A stretch of 64,000 nt of DNA, from positions 496,001 through 560,000 of the forward strand of contig NC_060023.1 in the NCBI RefSeq assembly GCF_021134715.1, given 5' to 3'. How positions within the stretch are numbered: the first letter of the stretch is position 1; each line of letters starts with the position of its first letter. The notes under the pieces are model-generated. The model was not told the origin of the DNA. It did no database searches and worked only from the letters and a program-made list of their open reading frames with translations. The translations under genes and the position numbers were made by a program. Source of the DNA: Daphnia pulex. Taxonomy: Eukaryota; Arthropoda; Branchiopoda; Diplostraca; Daphniidae. Shown here in pieces: positions 11,054-23,189 of the stretch.

Positions 11054-12520
11054 TTAATAGCATCCGGCCACGTTTGAAGGCCAGTCACAGACGCCAATTT
11101 CCTCCCGATAAACCAAATTAGAAGCGCAGTTCTACAAACAAACCAAGAATTAGATCCACTTATCTTTGATTTCAATGTAGGATAACTTACGAAGAGATAA
11201 GCGTTCCCGTTTGAGCACGTGTAAAATGTGCTAGAGCAGCTGGAGGCTGGATTGGGGTAGTTGCCGTTCGGTTTACCAGCGCAGCTGAATGTTACCGGTT
11301 GGTCGGTGGTTGATGCCGTGGTGGTTGAAGTTGTTGTCTTCTCAGTCGACGTTGTTGTTATCTTTTGAGTTGTTGATGTTGTTGGCCCTGTTGTCGTCGT
11401 CGGTTCAGTGCCGTTTGTCGTCGATGAACAGTCGGCTAGACTGGAAACTCTCGTGTGATTTTGAATGAATTCCAGGTGAGCCTGGACCCGTGTAAAAATA
11501 TTTGGCCCATTGATTCCGTCGTCAAAAGAATTTCCCCTTCCGGCTACTCCGAGGACGAACCATCTGCCGCATTCCGCGTTGTAGAAATTCATCGGCCCTC
11601 CATCATCGCCCTTTTCACATACCAACAATACAGTCCATTTTAGATTTAGTTTTTAAAAGCAATTGAAATCAGAAATTACGTAGTGGAAACGATGCCCTTG
11701 AGATCCGTCGCTGCAGACGACGTTGTCGCCGGAGAAGTTGCCAATTCCGGCCGCTTGTTGGCACTGGCCGTCGGTCCCAAACGAAGAGATGATGGTCGTT
11801 TCCGTTTGGCGCAAAACGGAACTGAAAGAACCGGATGAATCGTGTTGTCCCCATCCGGTGAGGACGACGGAATCGTTGACGTGATCCAGATCATCTTCAA
11901 ATGGCAGACAAGCCGGTTGAACGTAATCTATTAGGGGGAAACCAGCAAAAAACAAATTTATTGGTTTCGGATTGAATTGAAATTAGATTTTTGATATAGT
12001 TACACACCTGTGAAATTGACTGGTCTGGAAAGTGTGACGATGGCGACGTCGCTCTCCACATTCCAGTTCGAATAAAAGACAATTCGATTCCAGACGAATT
12101 TCTGATGGTGGCCGTCGTCGTTGTTAATGTCGTGGGCTCCCAGGGTGATGTTCACAATTCTATTCCTTAAATCGTTTTCGTTTTGGACGCAGTGGGCAGC
12201 TGTTAGGACGTGTCGATCGCTGATGAGGGTCCCCCCACAAGTGAATAATAGCCCGTCAATATTACTTTTCATTTGGATGTGGGCCATCCACGGGAACTGG
12301 CCGGGATGGGACTCACTTCCTCCCGCAATCCTCGACGTGAATTTCGGCCGGCCGCATTCAAATGTTGGCGCTTTATTTTAAAAAATTGAAAAGACAAATC
12401 AAATTTCGGAAAATTAATTTGAATTACAATTGACTGTAATTTACCTTGTTGGGTTGACTCGGCCAGGAAAGCCAAAATGCCTAGAAACAGCAAAACCAAA
12501 AAAATCGCAGAGTTGCTCAT
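11054..12520 (-). CDS. Serine protease homologue (Ser to Asp) with Thr linker and CBM14; chimeric 3' end
   Basis: Five exons: 12520-12445, 12370-12008, 11927-11680, 11610-11191, 11131-11054 (394 aa). It has a signal peptide (1-22), an activation site at R39-IAGG, an S1A domain, a Thr-rich linker and CBM14. H85 (LTAAHC) and Asp (SDVAI) are intact, but the motif is GDDGGP with Asp232 at the nucleophile position. The protease body belongs with the genes at 885-2626 and 19612-21081 (DYVQPACLPF, GWGQ, RWFVLGVAGRG). The last exon, its intron and the 3' flank are nearly identical to the unrelated-body gene at 7159. The gene therefore looks like a fusion or conversion product at the duplication edge. 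A TATA box lies 79 bp upstream. It is probably a secreted, chitin-binding non-catalytic protein. Confidence 0.85.
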
Positions 12521-12598
12521 TTTTCTTTGACTTGGAGAATTTGATATTTTGACAAAGCGTTTGATGTTGAACTGATGTCCATCTCTCTGCCCGAGGCG

Positions 12599-12606
12599 CT
12601 TTTATA
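12599..12606 (-). promoter_or_regulatory. TATA box (TATAAAAG)
   Basis: Upstream of the ATG at 12520, with spacing typical of the genes in this cluster. Confidence 0.65.
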
Positions 12607-13391
12607 CACGGCAGTCGTGTGCTAATTAATCGACTATACGAATGGTATTATCTGGGGCTTTTTTTTGTTACTTAATTTTTCACACCCATTTCAACATCCA
12701 GTTGACGTATTTCTGAAAGTGCCGTGCCGTCTGAATTCCAAATTGCCACATCCCTTAGATAATTTCCCTGCGGCGACTCAAATGAATTTGATTCAACTCC
12801 TCTGAAACGACACTTGATTTTTAAATAATTTTTGATGAAACCCAGATTTCAGCTCGAAATGACTCACACTATTTTGTATCATTAACAATCCGTCTATCCG
12901 AAATTCCGGCTTCTGCAAGGCTTATAAGGGGGCAATATAATTATTTCGGCGGGGAATTCAAATGTCGCAGATATAAATGAATATCAGACTTTTATTAAAG
13001 GGGAATGTTGTGCGCAATATGTTTTTCAAATGAACATTCTGCTGTTTAGTAGCGCGCCGGTCTTAGTTCTTTTTATGGCACCGAAGATTACAAGGGGATT
13101 ATTGCGCTTATCTTACGAGCCGCTCATTTCATCACGGCAGTTTGGCTTCGTCACTTTATAACTTCCAATTTTTGACGCGGTATATTTGATTCAGACGAAA
13201 ATTTGAGACAAAGAATGAATCAGTTTGGCCATTATTATGCGGTGTATTTATTCAATCGTGAGCGTATCATTTGTCGTCGACAGTTATATCATTATCTATA
13301 CATTGTTTAGGTCGTTTGGCCGGAATTAAAACGAGTGGATATGCATATGTGCGATGGCTGATTTCAATTGTTGCTTGAGTTGAGTGCTGTT
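12607..13391. other. Intergenic, nothing recognised
   Basis: No coding exon or repeat is supported. This is the 5' flank of the pseudoprotease gene at 12520 and the 3' flank of the mucin ending at 13392. Confidence 0.35.
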
Positions 13392-14581
13392 TTAATTGCT
13401 CTGTATTAAACAACTCAGCAGGAAACTGATTGAAACGAGCGACAGGGACAGAAAGGAAAAGGTTTGACTGCTGCCGGAAGATGGTGCGGATGTTGTTGTC
13501 CTAGCGGAAGTAGAGCTAATAGTGACTGTGCTGCTGCTGGATGGCGCCGTTGTTACTGAAGTTGTTGTTGTGGTTGGAACGTTTGTTGTTGAAGCTGCTG
13601 TTACAGCTGGTGTTCCGGTTGTGGATACTGTTGTTGCAGTTGTTGTTGTTGTGGCTGGTTTTGTGGTTGTGGCTACTGTTGCCGCAGTTGTTGTTGTATG
13701 GGCGTCCGTCGTGGGATCCGTCGTAGTATCCGTCAGGGCATCCGTTGTAGTGTCAGTTGGTTCATCTGTTGGGGCGTCGGTTGGGGCGTCGGTTGGGGCG
13801 TCGGTTGGTGCATCGGTTGGTGCATCAGTCGGGGCGTCGGTTGGTGCATCAGTCGGGGCGTCGGTTGGTGCATCGGTTGGTGCATCAGTCGGGGCGTCGG
13901 TGGGGGCGTCGGTTGGGACTTCTGTTGGGGCGTCGGTCGGGGCGTCGGTCGGGGCGTCGGTTGGGGCGTCGGTAGGGGCGTCGGTCGGGGCGTCGGTTGG
14001 GACTTCTGTTGGGGCGTCGGTCGGGGCGTCGGTCGGGGCGTCGGTTGGGGCGTCGGTCGGGGCGTCGGTTGGGACTTCTGTTGGGGCGTCGGTCGGGGCG
14101 TCGGTCGGGGCGTCGGTTGGGGCGTCGGTCAGGACCTCCGTTGGGGCGTCGGTTGGGGCGTCGGTTGGGGCATCGGTTGGGGCATCGGTCGGGGCGTCGG
14201 TCGGGGCTTCCGTCGGTGCATATGTTGAGGCTTCGTTTGTTAGTTCTTTTGCAAGGTTTTCCTCTGTGAGCTCATTCTGTAGCATAGCAAAGGGCTGAAC
14301 GACCTGCTCCATAAAATTTACAATTTCAAATCAAAATTGATAACAAAGGAATCACCCAATAATATCAGACGATGCTGCATTCAGATATCAATCATAGTAT
14401 ATTCAGGTATCAGGTATACCTTGGCACGAATCTCGGGTGAAAGGACGAGCTGCTGCTGGTTGATGTCGTAATAATCACCAGCAGAGGCCGAACGAATAAT
14501 TGAACAAGAACCCAAAGTCCCTGTTAAAGCCAAGACAGCCATGGCTATGAGAACCACCAAACTGACATGAGAATAAGACAT
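13392..14581 (-). CDS. Secreted TDAP-repeat mucin-like protein with GPI-type tail
   Basis: Two exons: 14581-14420 and 14303-13392 (357 aa), with the intron in phase 0. The protein has a signal peptide (about 1-26) and a short unique region. About 35 copies of the 4-residue motif TDAP (12-nt unit), interrupted at intervals by TEVP, are followed by a Thr/Val/Ala-rich zone. It ends in a Ser-rich patch (SSGSSQ) and about 20 hydrophobic residues, the usual shape of a GPI-anchor signal. The tail (QTFSFLSLSLVS) is shared with the mucins at 16153 and 48750. Thr density suggests heavy O-glycosylation. The first exon is 162 nt, as in the mucin at 16153-17588. A role as a surface-anchored mucin is inferred from architecture alone. 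Confidence 0.8.
13750..14220. repeat. 12-bp tandem repeat array coding TDAP
   Basis: Plus-strand unit gcgtcggttggg and its variants, with a higher-order pattern marked by the gacttctgttgg variant at about 13917, 14001 and 14071. The period is a multiple of three, so opposite-strand frames are also open. Confidence 0.85.
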
Positions 14582-14645
14582 TTTTTGGGATGCGGGTTAG
14601 TTAGAAAACAATCGCGTAACAACTACGGAGCGCTCGAGTTGATTT

Positions 14646-14653
14646 CCTTTATA
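14646..14653 (-). promoter_or_regulatory. TATA box (TATAAAGG)
   Basis: 65 bp upstream of the ATG at 14581. Confidence 0.55.
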
Positions 14654-16152
14654 TGTATAGCATTGAAAAGTGATACAGGATACAGCTTGTACTATCTAAA
14701 TGGTGTATGACTGTTTCAAAACTAATCTGACGTGTATTTAGGTTTATTGCCATGTTATAAAAACTGTTGAAATCGTGAACTGCATGTAGCTATTAAACAG
14801 TTAGACATTTTGTGTTATCGCTAGAAAAATACGTCATCGTAACTACACCGTCAATGCAACACATCTAGCTAGTCATCTATTAAGCTAGCTTTTTAATAAT
14901 GACTCTACATAAGCTCACTCAGGTTAATATCGTAAATGATAGCTGGGAATTCAAGTGTTGACACATGCGCGACAATTCTTTTAGGTGACGACTCTTCTCC
15001 CCAAATTCAGAATGGACAAACCTGGCATTGTAATTAGCTGCATTCGGGTTGAAATAATTAAGCGTATTTTACCCTTCGGTCCCTAATATAGGCTACAATA
15101 GCAACCCTCATTGCCTGAGAAATATCAAATGGCGCTGATGCTGGAGAATAAACCGTAGTGAATCCACAATCTTCAACAGTATAGAGAACATCATTTCATT
15201 ATTTGAGGCCATTTGATATTTTTCAATTTTTAAAAATGAAAGCTACAAACGTTTTCTAAATAGTAACATTTTGGTCCATTATTCTGTCGCCTCGCGGGAG
15301 AACGGACCTATTCCTGTTGCTTATCGGAACGAATGAAAGTAGTAAGAATGACCCGTTCGGTGTCTGTTGAGTCAATGCTTTTTTTAAGATACAAGGATAC
15401 CATATTTCTTTCAGTATCTTGTGATAGGCTGTACCGATTTTTCTTATCAGACTGGTCAGTACAACAAATAATCTAGCTGCCTAGTCGCCATTTTAGCCTC
15501 AATTTTTTTTGTTTTCACAAAACATTTCGGCAACATTTCAGTTCATCTTTGAATTGAAATCACCGAATAAAGCACTATGCAGCTGCTGTCTGGCATCACA
15601 GAACCCACGAGAATGTCAACTTAATCATTCTAAAATGAATTTAAAGGATGGGTTCTGTTGCGCCTTTTCTTAATCTTCCTTGATTTTTTCTGGGGCAGTT
15701 CAGAAGCAAATGGGAACTGGAACTGCCATTATTACGTTTGCGATATCAGATTGAGCTTATATTTTAAAAAGTGAACCATCTGTGAACGTATCCGCTCCGC
15801 TAACGCTGGCATTGTGGAAAATTAAATTACAAATTAAATTGAAACTTTATCGACGTTTATGGACTCAGATGATAGCCTGTAGAAAAAAGATAGCCAAATG
15901 CCCAAATGGACGTTATTAATTGAACAGATTGAAGGATAAATCAAACTGAAACCATAATCTTTGAAAACTCGTCTGTGTATGGAATAAGAGAAATTATTTT
16001 TCATAATGTTTTATTTATTGCTCGATCATGAGTACAATATGTTATACACCCAAATTAAAATAGGAAATTTGACACCGAAACTAAAATTTTGTAAGGTATT
16101 TGTAGTACACACGTTGTTCATAAACTCAATGATTCGGTTAATGGTATGTGAA
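14654..16152. other. Intergenic; right part duplicated near 48 kb
   Basis: No gene seen. From about 15060 the sequence resembles the 3' flank of the mucin at 48750 (for example atatcaaatggcgc and gaatccacaatctt), as part of a larger segmental duplication. Confidence 0.45.
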
Positions 16153-17588
16153 TTAATGCTGTCCAATCGTTAAGCTGACCAGGAAACTGACTGAAACAAG
16201 CGACAAGGAGAGAAAGGAAAAGGTTTGGCTGCTTGACGACGGTGTCGTAGATGTAGTAGCAGGGGTTGTTGTTTTGATCGTGGTTGAAGTTGCTGTCGGA
16301 CTCGTTGTTGGTTTCGTTGTGGAAGTTGTTGTTGTCGTGGTTGGTTTAGTTGTGGAAGTTGTTGTAGTTGTGGTCGTCGTTGGAAATGTTGTGGTTGTTG
16401 GTGTAGTTGTGGATGTTGGATTAGCTGTGGATGTTGGAATAGTTGTGGTTGTAGTTGTGGTTGTTGGTGAAGTCGTGGTTGTTGATTTAGTTGTGGTTGT
16501 TGGTGTAGTAGTGGTTGTTGGAGTAGTTGAGGTTGTTGGTGTAGTAGTGGTTGTTGGAGTAGTAGTAGTTGTTGGTGTAGTAGTGGTTGTTGGAGTAGTA
16601 GTGGTTGTTGGTGTAGTAGTGGTTGTTGGAGTAGTTGTGGTTGTTGGTGTAGTAGTGGTTGTTGGTGTAGTAGTGGTTGTTGGAGTCGTTGTGGTTGTTG
16701 GTGTAGTAGTGGTTGTTGGTGTAGTAGTGGTTGTTGGAGTAGTAGTAGTTGTTGGTGTAGTAGTGGTTGTTGGAGTAGTTGTGGTTGTTGGTGTAGTAGT
16801 GGTTGTTGGAGTAGTAGTGGTTGTTGGAGTAGTAGTAGTTGTTGGTGTAGTAGTGGTTGTTGGAGTAGTTGTGGTTGTTGGTGTAGTAGTGGTTGTTGGA
16901 GTAGTAGTGGTTGTTGGTGTAGTGGTGGTTGTTGGAGTAGTAGTGGTTGTTGGAGTAGTAGTGGTTGTTGGTGTAGTGGTGGTTGTTGGAGTAGTAGTGG
17001 TTGTTGGAGTAGTAGTGGTTGTTGGTGTAGTAGTGGTTGTTGGTGTAGTAGTGGTTGTTGGAGTAGTAGTGGTTGTTGGAGTAGTAGTGGTTGTTGGAGT
17101 AGTTGTGGTTGTTGGTGTAGTAGTGGTTGTTGGTGTAGTGGTGGTTGTTGGAGTAGTAGTGGTTGTTGGAGTAGTAGTAGTTGTTGGTGTAGTAGTGGTT
17201 GTTGGTGTAGTAGTGGTTGTTGTTGGATTCGTCGTAGGAGTTGTTTCCGGATTAGTTGAAGTATCGTCTATTCTCTGTTGAATATCCTGCAAGACAAACG
17301 CGATAATTAATGCATCACATTTCGCTTTCGGTTTTAACTGATAGGACGCTCCTTATTAGACAGCATACGAAAACTACATTATTAATTCTCTAAGAAATAG
17401 TTTGACATAAGTTATAACAGTCATACCTTGGGATCCAGCAACTTGACGTTGGAATATTGCGACTGTAAGTTATAAACGTTAATGTCAGACTTTGCCAAGG
17501 GAATCGTTAAACAGTGACTCAAGGTGGTCGCCATCAGGAAGATGCTGGCCGTTACGATAGCAGTTCCGAGTGAAAATTTGACAGACAT
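16153..17588 (-). CDS. Secreted TPTTTT-repeat mucin with GPI-type tail
   Basis: Two exons: 17588-17427 (54 codons) and 17286-16153 (431 aa in total). The signal peptide begins MSVKFSLGTA and contains the IPLA cleavage-region motif also seen in the pseudoproteases at 5053, 9106 and 55633 and the mucin at 50492. The second exon codes about 38 near-perfect TPTTTT hexapeptides (18-nt unit), then a less regular Thr zone. It ends in SSSSQTFSFLSLSLVS plus further hydrophobic residues, which looks like a GPI-anchor signal. Codon choice within the repeats varies (gtagtagtgg, gtagttgtgg), so they are not freshly amplified. A highly O-glycosylated surface mucin is the natural reading, with no enzymatic domain. 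Confidence 0.8.
16490..17225. repeat. 18-bp tandem repeat array coding TPTTTT
   Basis: About 38 copies of a unit such as ggttgttggtgtagtagt, with third-position variants. It is entirely inside the coding exon of the mucin. Confidence 0.9.
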
Positions 17589-17675
17589 GGCGACGAGCGA
17601 ATGATCAACTCTGGGGGGAAATCGTCCAGCAGCAACTAATAGACAGCGTCTGACTCTACTTGAAAGCGTCGCAGC

Positions 17676-17683
17676 ATTTTATA
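17676..17683 (-). promoter_or_regulatory. TATA box (TATAAAAT)
   Basis: 88 bp upstream of the ATG at 17588. The surrounding sequence is conserved upstream of the paralogous mucin (50578-50585). Confidence 0.6.
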
Positions 17684-19000
17684 AAGAGAGTTACTGAGAT
17701 AGTGTGATCTCGTGCAATCTTAACTCGAGGTCGCCTATATACTCGAGGTTGGGCTCAAGGGCCAAACCTTATCGAAATAGTTACTGCAAGTTTTTTTTTT
17801 TTTTTTTTCGTTTTTAACATCCGGCATGACATTTAGCATGATGACGTTCATTTGCTTGGCTATATCTATTCACACAACAGATAATGTACATTTTACCTGC
17901 TCCTCAAAAAATTATTTTATATGACAGTATGAGTAAGTTATGTCGGCTAAAGCCAAATGGCAAATGCCGAAAGAGATAAAGCAAGTGAAAGCTTAGTAAG
18001 CCAATAAACTAATAATCAAATTCTATAAATTAACAATGAAATGTTAACGTGTTTTGCTAAGATACTCAAAGCTGAAATTTTGTCTTATGTTTGATCATTC
18101 GTGCTGTTTGGCTCAAACTAAATTATATTAGAAATGAAAACTAAGTTTTAATTTTTATATTTTCCTTATTTGGCTTTCGACGACGCCATACTTATACGCA
18201 AAATAATCACAATATGCTCAAACACGTTTCCTAATCGAATTCAGAATATCAAGTCACGTTATTAGCCTAAGGTTTAGTTAAACTACGCTTAGTATAGGCT
18301 GATACATATAGCCGCATCAACTTGTCAAAGTGACTTTCATCAACTAATTCAAACCGGTGCAGCTGTTAGACTACAGGATAGTATGTAATAGCCTAATCCG
18401 ACAAAGATCAAATGATATGATGTGTCTGTACCTATACATCGACCTTTCGTTCCGATTTCAACATCCTAAATAAATAGCGTCTACTTCTGTTTCTGTATAC
18501 ACAACTACTGTATATCACTGTATATCTAGTTGTTTGGCTACTGTGTCGAAGATACGTCATCCCGAAAACATTTTTCAACATCGGCTTACAGCTCGGTATT
18601 ACAGTAAAGAAAACCTACCTTTGAAAAAGTAACACAAGATTAATATGATAGATATTGTCTATGTTTATTCGGCACTTAGTCAATGAATCGCTTAAACAAA
18701 ACTTATATACAGATAGATATAGCTATAAGCTATAAGGGAATACGTGATAGTATTAAAATTGCCGTCATTTTCTTTGTTTCATTTCGTTTTTAGTTTTATA
18801 AATTATACGCCAGTAGGCTAGCTACTATGTGTTTAAGGCTATTCCAATTAGGCAATTATTCGACTTTTTACTGGAGTGAAGAGCTAGCTTAATTGATTGC
18901 TGAAAAAAAAATACAATTAGTCTAAACATCAACTCAATTTAGGAATCATTATTCCGGCGAGGCCATCGCAATTTGGAAAGATCACAGATTAATAATAAAG
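17684..19000. other. Intergenic; left part duplicated near 50.6 kb
   Basis: 17740-17910 matches 50630-50790 (catccggcatgac, tatatctattcac), the 5' flank of the paralogous mucin. A run of 18 T lies near 17791-17808. Nothing else is recognised. Confidence 0.45.
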
Positions 19001-19123
19001 TCACACTATTTCAAATTGCTTGATGATGATGGGCTGGTAGTCTGAAATCGAATTGACCCCAGCAGCGGTCATCAAAACGACAGCGAAGATAACAAAGAAT
19101 CTATTCAAGATCTTTCCAGACAT
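19001..19123 (-). CDS. Possible small secreted peptide or isolated signal exon
   Basis: A 40-codon frame beginning MSGKILNRFF with a strong hydrophobic core (VIFAVVLMTAAG) and ending in an unremarkable short tail. The leader resembles the MS-type signal exons of neighbouring genes. It may be a genuine small peptide, or the first exon of a gene whose remainder is lost. No TATA box or downstream exon was found. Confidence 0.25.
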   Translation of the reverse strand: MSGKILNRFFVIFAVVLMTAAGVNSISDYQPIIIKQFEIV

Positions 19124-19611
19124 AATTGCAAGTGCTGGGCGTTGTTGCTTTTTAATAAGCTCCAAATGGTGTGATGGCTTGGCTCTCTCTGCTTCAATGT
19201 TTTTCAAGTGCTTTTAGGTGTCGAAACCGGTCAGGGCCTGATGCCAATGGTGTTAATTAGTCTAGATTGTATTATGCTGTTATCTTTGTGAGATTTGATG
19301 GTTATTGCTTCACGCGCGGTTGACTCACGACCGAATCTTATGTGCGACTTCATATAATAATATGACGTGCTTTCAGCACGAGCCCAGTTCTTGTTTATTC
19401 TAATGAAGATATCATTGGCCTCAACACCCACTCGTTTTTAAAGCAATTATCTTTTTCAAATCCTGCCCAAAAAGCGCTCGACTAATATGTATAGCTAATG
19501 GTAGTTCTATTATCTTGTATGCAAGGTATACTATATGTACATTTCACGTTACAGAGCAACGGTAATATAATAAGCAACGTGACATTTTCAACACATTACC
19601 GCGTCACGAAA

Positions 19612-21081
19612 TCAACGGTTTCTGCATCCGGCGACATTGAAAGGGTAATCGCATACGCCAATTTCTGCACGGTAAACCAAACCGGAATGACACGGCTGTA
19701 TGTATAAATATAATGATATTTGTTTATGATTCTCTCCAATAGCTCGGCAGTTGAGATTAATTGAATCAACTTACGAAGAGGTAAGCGTTTCCGTGCGCAC
19801 ATTTATAGAAATTTGCAGAGCAACTGGAGGCCGGATTCGGGTAGTTGCCATCCGTTTTTCCCGTGCAGGTGAAGGCTACCGGTTGATTAGTTGTTGTCTC
19901 AGTACTTGTCTCCATCGTCGTCTCATTAATATTTCCATCTTCTGTTGTTATCTCATAGGAAATGGTCGTGAATTCTTCTGGCGTCGTCGTTGTGTTGGAA
20001 TTTGTAATTGGTGAAACAACACCCGAATAATCACGAATGAAATCGAGTCGACTTCCCACTCGAGTGAACACGTTGATGGGTTTGTTGGTACTGTTACAGT
20101 CACCGGAGTCACCTCTTCCGGCTACTCCGAGGACGAACCACCTCTTCAATTCCGCGTTGTAATAATTCATCGGTCCGCCATCATCGCCCTTAAAATTCTG
20201 TAATGTTTATGAAGTCCCATTAAAAAAAAGATTAATAATTATTATTACGTTGCAGTTCTGGCCGGATCCTTGTTCAGTACAGATGACGTCATTAGCCGAT
20301 AACGCCGGGACTTTTCTTGCCGTTTGTTGGCACTGACCGCCAGATAAAACTGTCGTCTGGATTTTACGCAAAACGGATCCGGATGAGTTGTACTCGCGTG
20401 AGTACTCACCCCATCCGGTGAGGACGACGGAATCATTGACGTGATTGGTGTCATCCGCAAACGGAAGACAAGCCGGTTGGACGTAATCTAATAATTAGGC
20501 ATGAATAAATACCCCTGGAAATAATTAAAATCGATTTTGTGATAGGTACCTGTAAAAGTGACTGGTTTCGAGAGAGTGACGATGGCAATGTCGGGCTCCA
20601 TTGATTCAATTCCGGCCGGAATCACAATTTTCTTCCAGTCGAAAACTTGGCCGGAACTCTCACCAAATTTGATGACGTTAGTACCCAAGGTAATTTTCAA
20701 AAGATCATAAATTTTATTAGTCTGGTTGTGAACGACGCAACGAGTTGTTGTCAGGACGTGAGTGTCGCTGATAAGAGTCCCGCCGCAATGAAACAATTGC
20801 CCATCAATGTCACGAATAAGCAAATGGGCCATCCACGGGAACTCGTTGGCCATCGTCTGACTCCCTCCGACGATCCTCGACGTGAATGTTGATCGACCGC
20901 ATTCAAATGTTGGCGCTGCATTACATTCGTGGAAAAAATGAAAGAGTTATCAATTAAGTTAATTACCTTAATTTTAATTTTATTAATTACCTTGTTGTGT
21001 TGGATGGGCCAAGAGGAAAACCACAAAGACGGAAGACACAACACTCGACAACTTTGCAGCGGAGTTTCTGTGGGCGACCAT
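19612..21081 (-). CDS. Serine protease homologue (His to Arg, Ser to Asp) with CBM14
   Basis: Five exons: 21081-20991, 20915-20550, 20487-20249, 20188-19775, 19695-19612 (397 aa). It has a signal peptide (about 1-27), an intact R44-IVGG activation site, an S1A domain, a Thr/Glu linker and CBM14. His is replaced by Arg89 (LTTTRC) and the nucleophile motif is GDDGGP (Asp235), while Asp (EPDIAI) is kept. Closest relatives in the window are the genes at 885 and 11054 (FECGR, DYVQPACLPF, RWFVLGVAGRG). Two relics of the same gene type lie near 47.5 and 51.4 kb. Retention of the zymogen site despite loss of catalysis suggests that the cleaved, ordered fold still matters. No clear TATA was found. Confidence 0.85.
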
Positions 21082-22379
21082 ATTGGTTATTTCTTTAATT
21101 CTATCCCGATTAATTTAGGGTGAAGGACTTGGCTGTTGCTTGACCGATATCTTCTGAAGTTCGAGGCCATTTCAGTTGGCCCTTTAGACGTTCGCTCGCT
21201 GCTACGCTAATTCAGCATTCCCTCCGTTTATTACGAGCTCTTATCAACTGCTCATAATCATAAGCTTATGGGATTTAATGAGCATAGAATGCGCAGACAA
21301 TAAAAGTTTTGAATAAATTTTCAAGTTCAGTCATAATTTCTTTCGTGGATGTTCCGCTAAGCGTATTAGCCCAATAACGTGTGGAAATTTTTTTTACAGT
21401 AGTTCCCCTTGAGTGGCAGGCCGGCGCAGGCCCAGTGGCAGCCAATGGACGGAATCGCCAATCAGGTAAAATAAATCAGGGGAATACTGGTTACGTATTA
21501 CTCTGTAGCAAGTGAACGTTTAAAGAAAAAGACGGAAATTAATTGAGAATTTTTCGGGGGCAGAAAAAGACAAATTGGCAGCGCCGCTTTCAGTTATGAC
21601 AGGAAGATCGTCTGCAGTACTGCAGTGCACACCAAAATTAGGACTCGTCAGAAGAGTACACGTACACGCCGGTTGTTGGATGAAAATGTCATTTAGAGGC
21701 AGAATTGTTCTGGGTAAATGTTTCAGCCATTAAATTGGATGATTACAATAAGTATATGATAAACGAGTCTGTTCACACAAATAAGTTTTCTTTTGTTTCT
21801 CCCAGATTCTCCAATGCCAGTCGGTGTTATCCACTCGTTCCCCATCCCATCCCTCTGCACGTGTTTGAAACAAAGTAGCCAAGCAAAGGAAATGTTTCAA
21901 ATATCACAGGATTCCCTTATCGGTAAAAGAAGTAAGGCATGAACTGTTTCTCGGATTTTTTTACGAGTTCCATGCCTAGGCTGCATTGAAAATTCAACCT
22001 CCCACTGCTGAAAAGTATTGATAGCTACAATATGATTTTGTTCCGTCACCCAATTACTCAGCTCAAATACAGCAATGTCAACAAAAAGTCTAATCCTTTC
22101 AAGTACAGTGTGACTGCTGGAGTTGTCCCTGCATATGAAGGGAAAAAATACTGACAAAGTGATTAAATCGTGAGCACCAGCCACACATACCGATGTGAAC
22201 TACCAGGTACTATATTTAGCTGAAATAACAAGAATTCCATTAACAAGTCGATTTTGGAATTAGCATGGATCACAGTTTTACTTTGTGCAACAAAATATAA
22301 TTGCTGAAGGAAAATGGCCAAAATGGTATCCAGTGATAGGAACGTCGACATTGGTGTTAAAAGTGCGGGATAAGTGACT
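21082..22379. other. Intergenic, no supported gene
   Basis: Two minus-strand open frames (22184-21897 and 22351-22163) have no recognisable domain. Splice-like signals near 22134-22205 make a small unknown gene possible, but I cannot support one. Confidence 0.25.
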
Positions 22380-22960
22380 ACGTGTTTCTTCAGGATCGAC
22401 GGAAATGCAAGTGGCGATTGTTTTCACTGAACTAAGTTACTCGAATAGCCGATGGAATTCAACAGAGTCAGACTTAAAGAGCCCATCTCCTACAACTTGA
22501 GCAACAAGATGTAAGAATAACACTTTTGCAACTCTTGAATGTATGTATTCTTGAAGATTTGTATCAGTAATTTGTAATATTTTAACATAATTCCTTATTT
22601 CTCTTCTTAGACTCGAGAATCTTTAGATTATGATAGACATGTCCTCAAATACTGGTTCATTGCAAGAAGCATCTTGTTAAATTCAATTCAAATTCAATGG
22701 GTGGATACCTGGCTGTATTTCCCCAGGCTTAAAGGTAGGACACATCTCTATTCTTCCTTTTTTACTATTAGGTGACGTTGTTATAAATCGTGACGCAGTT
22801 CGGAGTACGATTATTCCTCAGCTAGGCGGTTGACCGTTTTCTCTTGCTGTTTAAGTTGACTCAGCCAGGGTTTAAAATAACTCATTTGTAGAAACGACTG
22901 CAGATCAGGCCCGATTGTGTATCTCACAACTTTAGCACCTCCTCTTCGTTGGCCAATTTT
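22380..22960 (+). repeat. Third copy of the non-coding segment from units A and B
   Basis: It matches the distal parts of units A and B (6740-6960 and 10625-10860). Shared pieces are the donor-like aaaggtaggac, a gctaggc(a/g)gttgac block and a tgactcagccagg block. As in those copies, no conserved open frame is seen. Confidence 0.5.
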
Positions 22961-23189
22961 GATTGAAACAATTTAATATGTACCCGACACCAGTTTTGGA
23001 TCGAAATTAAAACGTATTACTATTTCTTAAACCCACTAGTAGCCGAAAGAAGCATGTGCAACACCGTTACAGGAGAAGTGCAAGTTTAAACAACGCTGCT
23101 TCCAACGAGAAATAGAAATTAAAATAAGCACAAGCATTTTCTTCTGTAAATCAGTTTTTTTTTTTTACTGGCAGTAATTCTAAAACCCA

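Noticed and set aside
13522-14298. Long plus-strand frames rich in Val/Gly-Ala-Ser-Val opposite the TDAP mucin
   Set aside because: They are antisense shadows of a 12-bp repeat without stops in several frames, with no leader or splice context.
16274-17281. 335-codon plus-strand Val/Gly frame opposite the TPTTTT mucin
   Set aside because: It is the reverse reading of the 18-bp array. The minus strand has signal peptide, intron and tail.
21897-22351. Possible minus-strand two-exon chemoreceptor gene
   Set aside because: Hydrophobic stretches are too short and no family motif or convincing splice pair was found.
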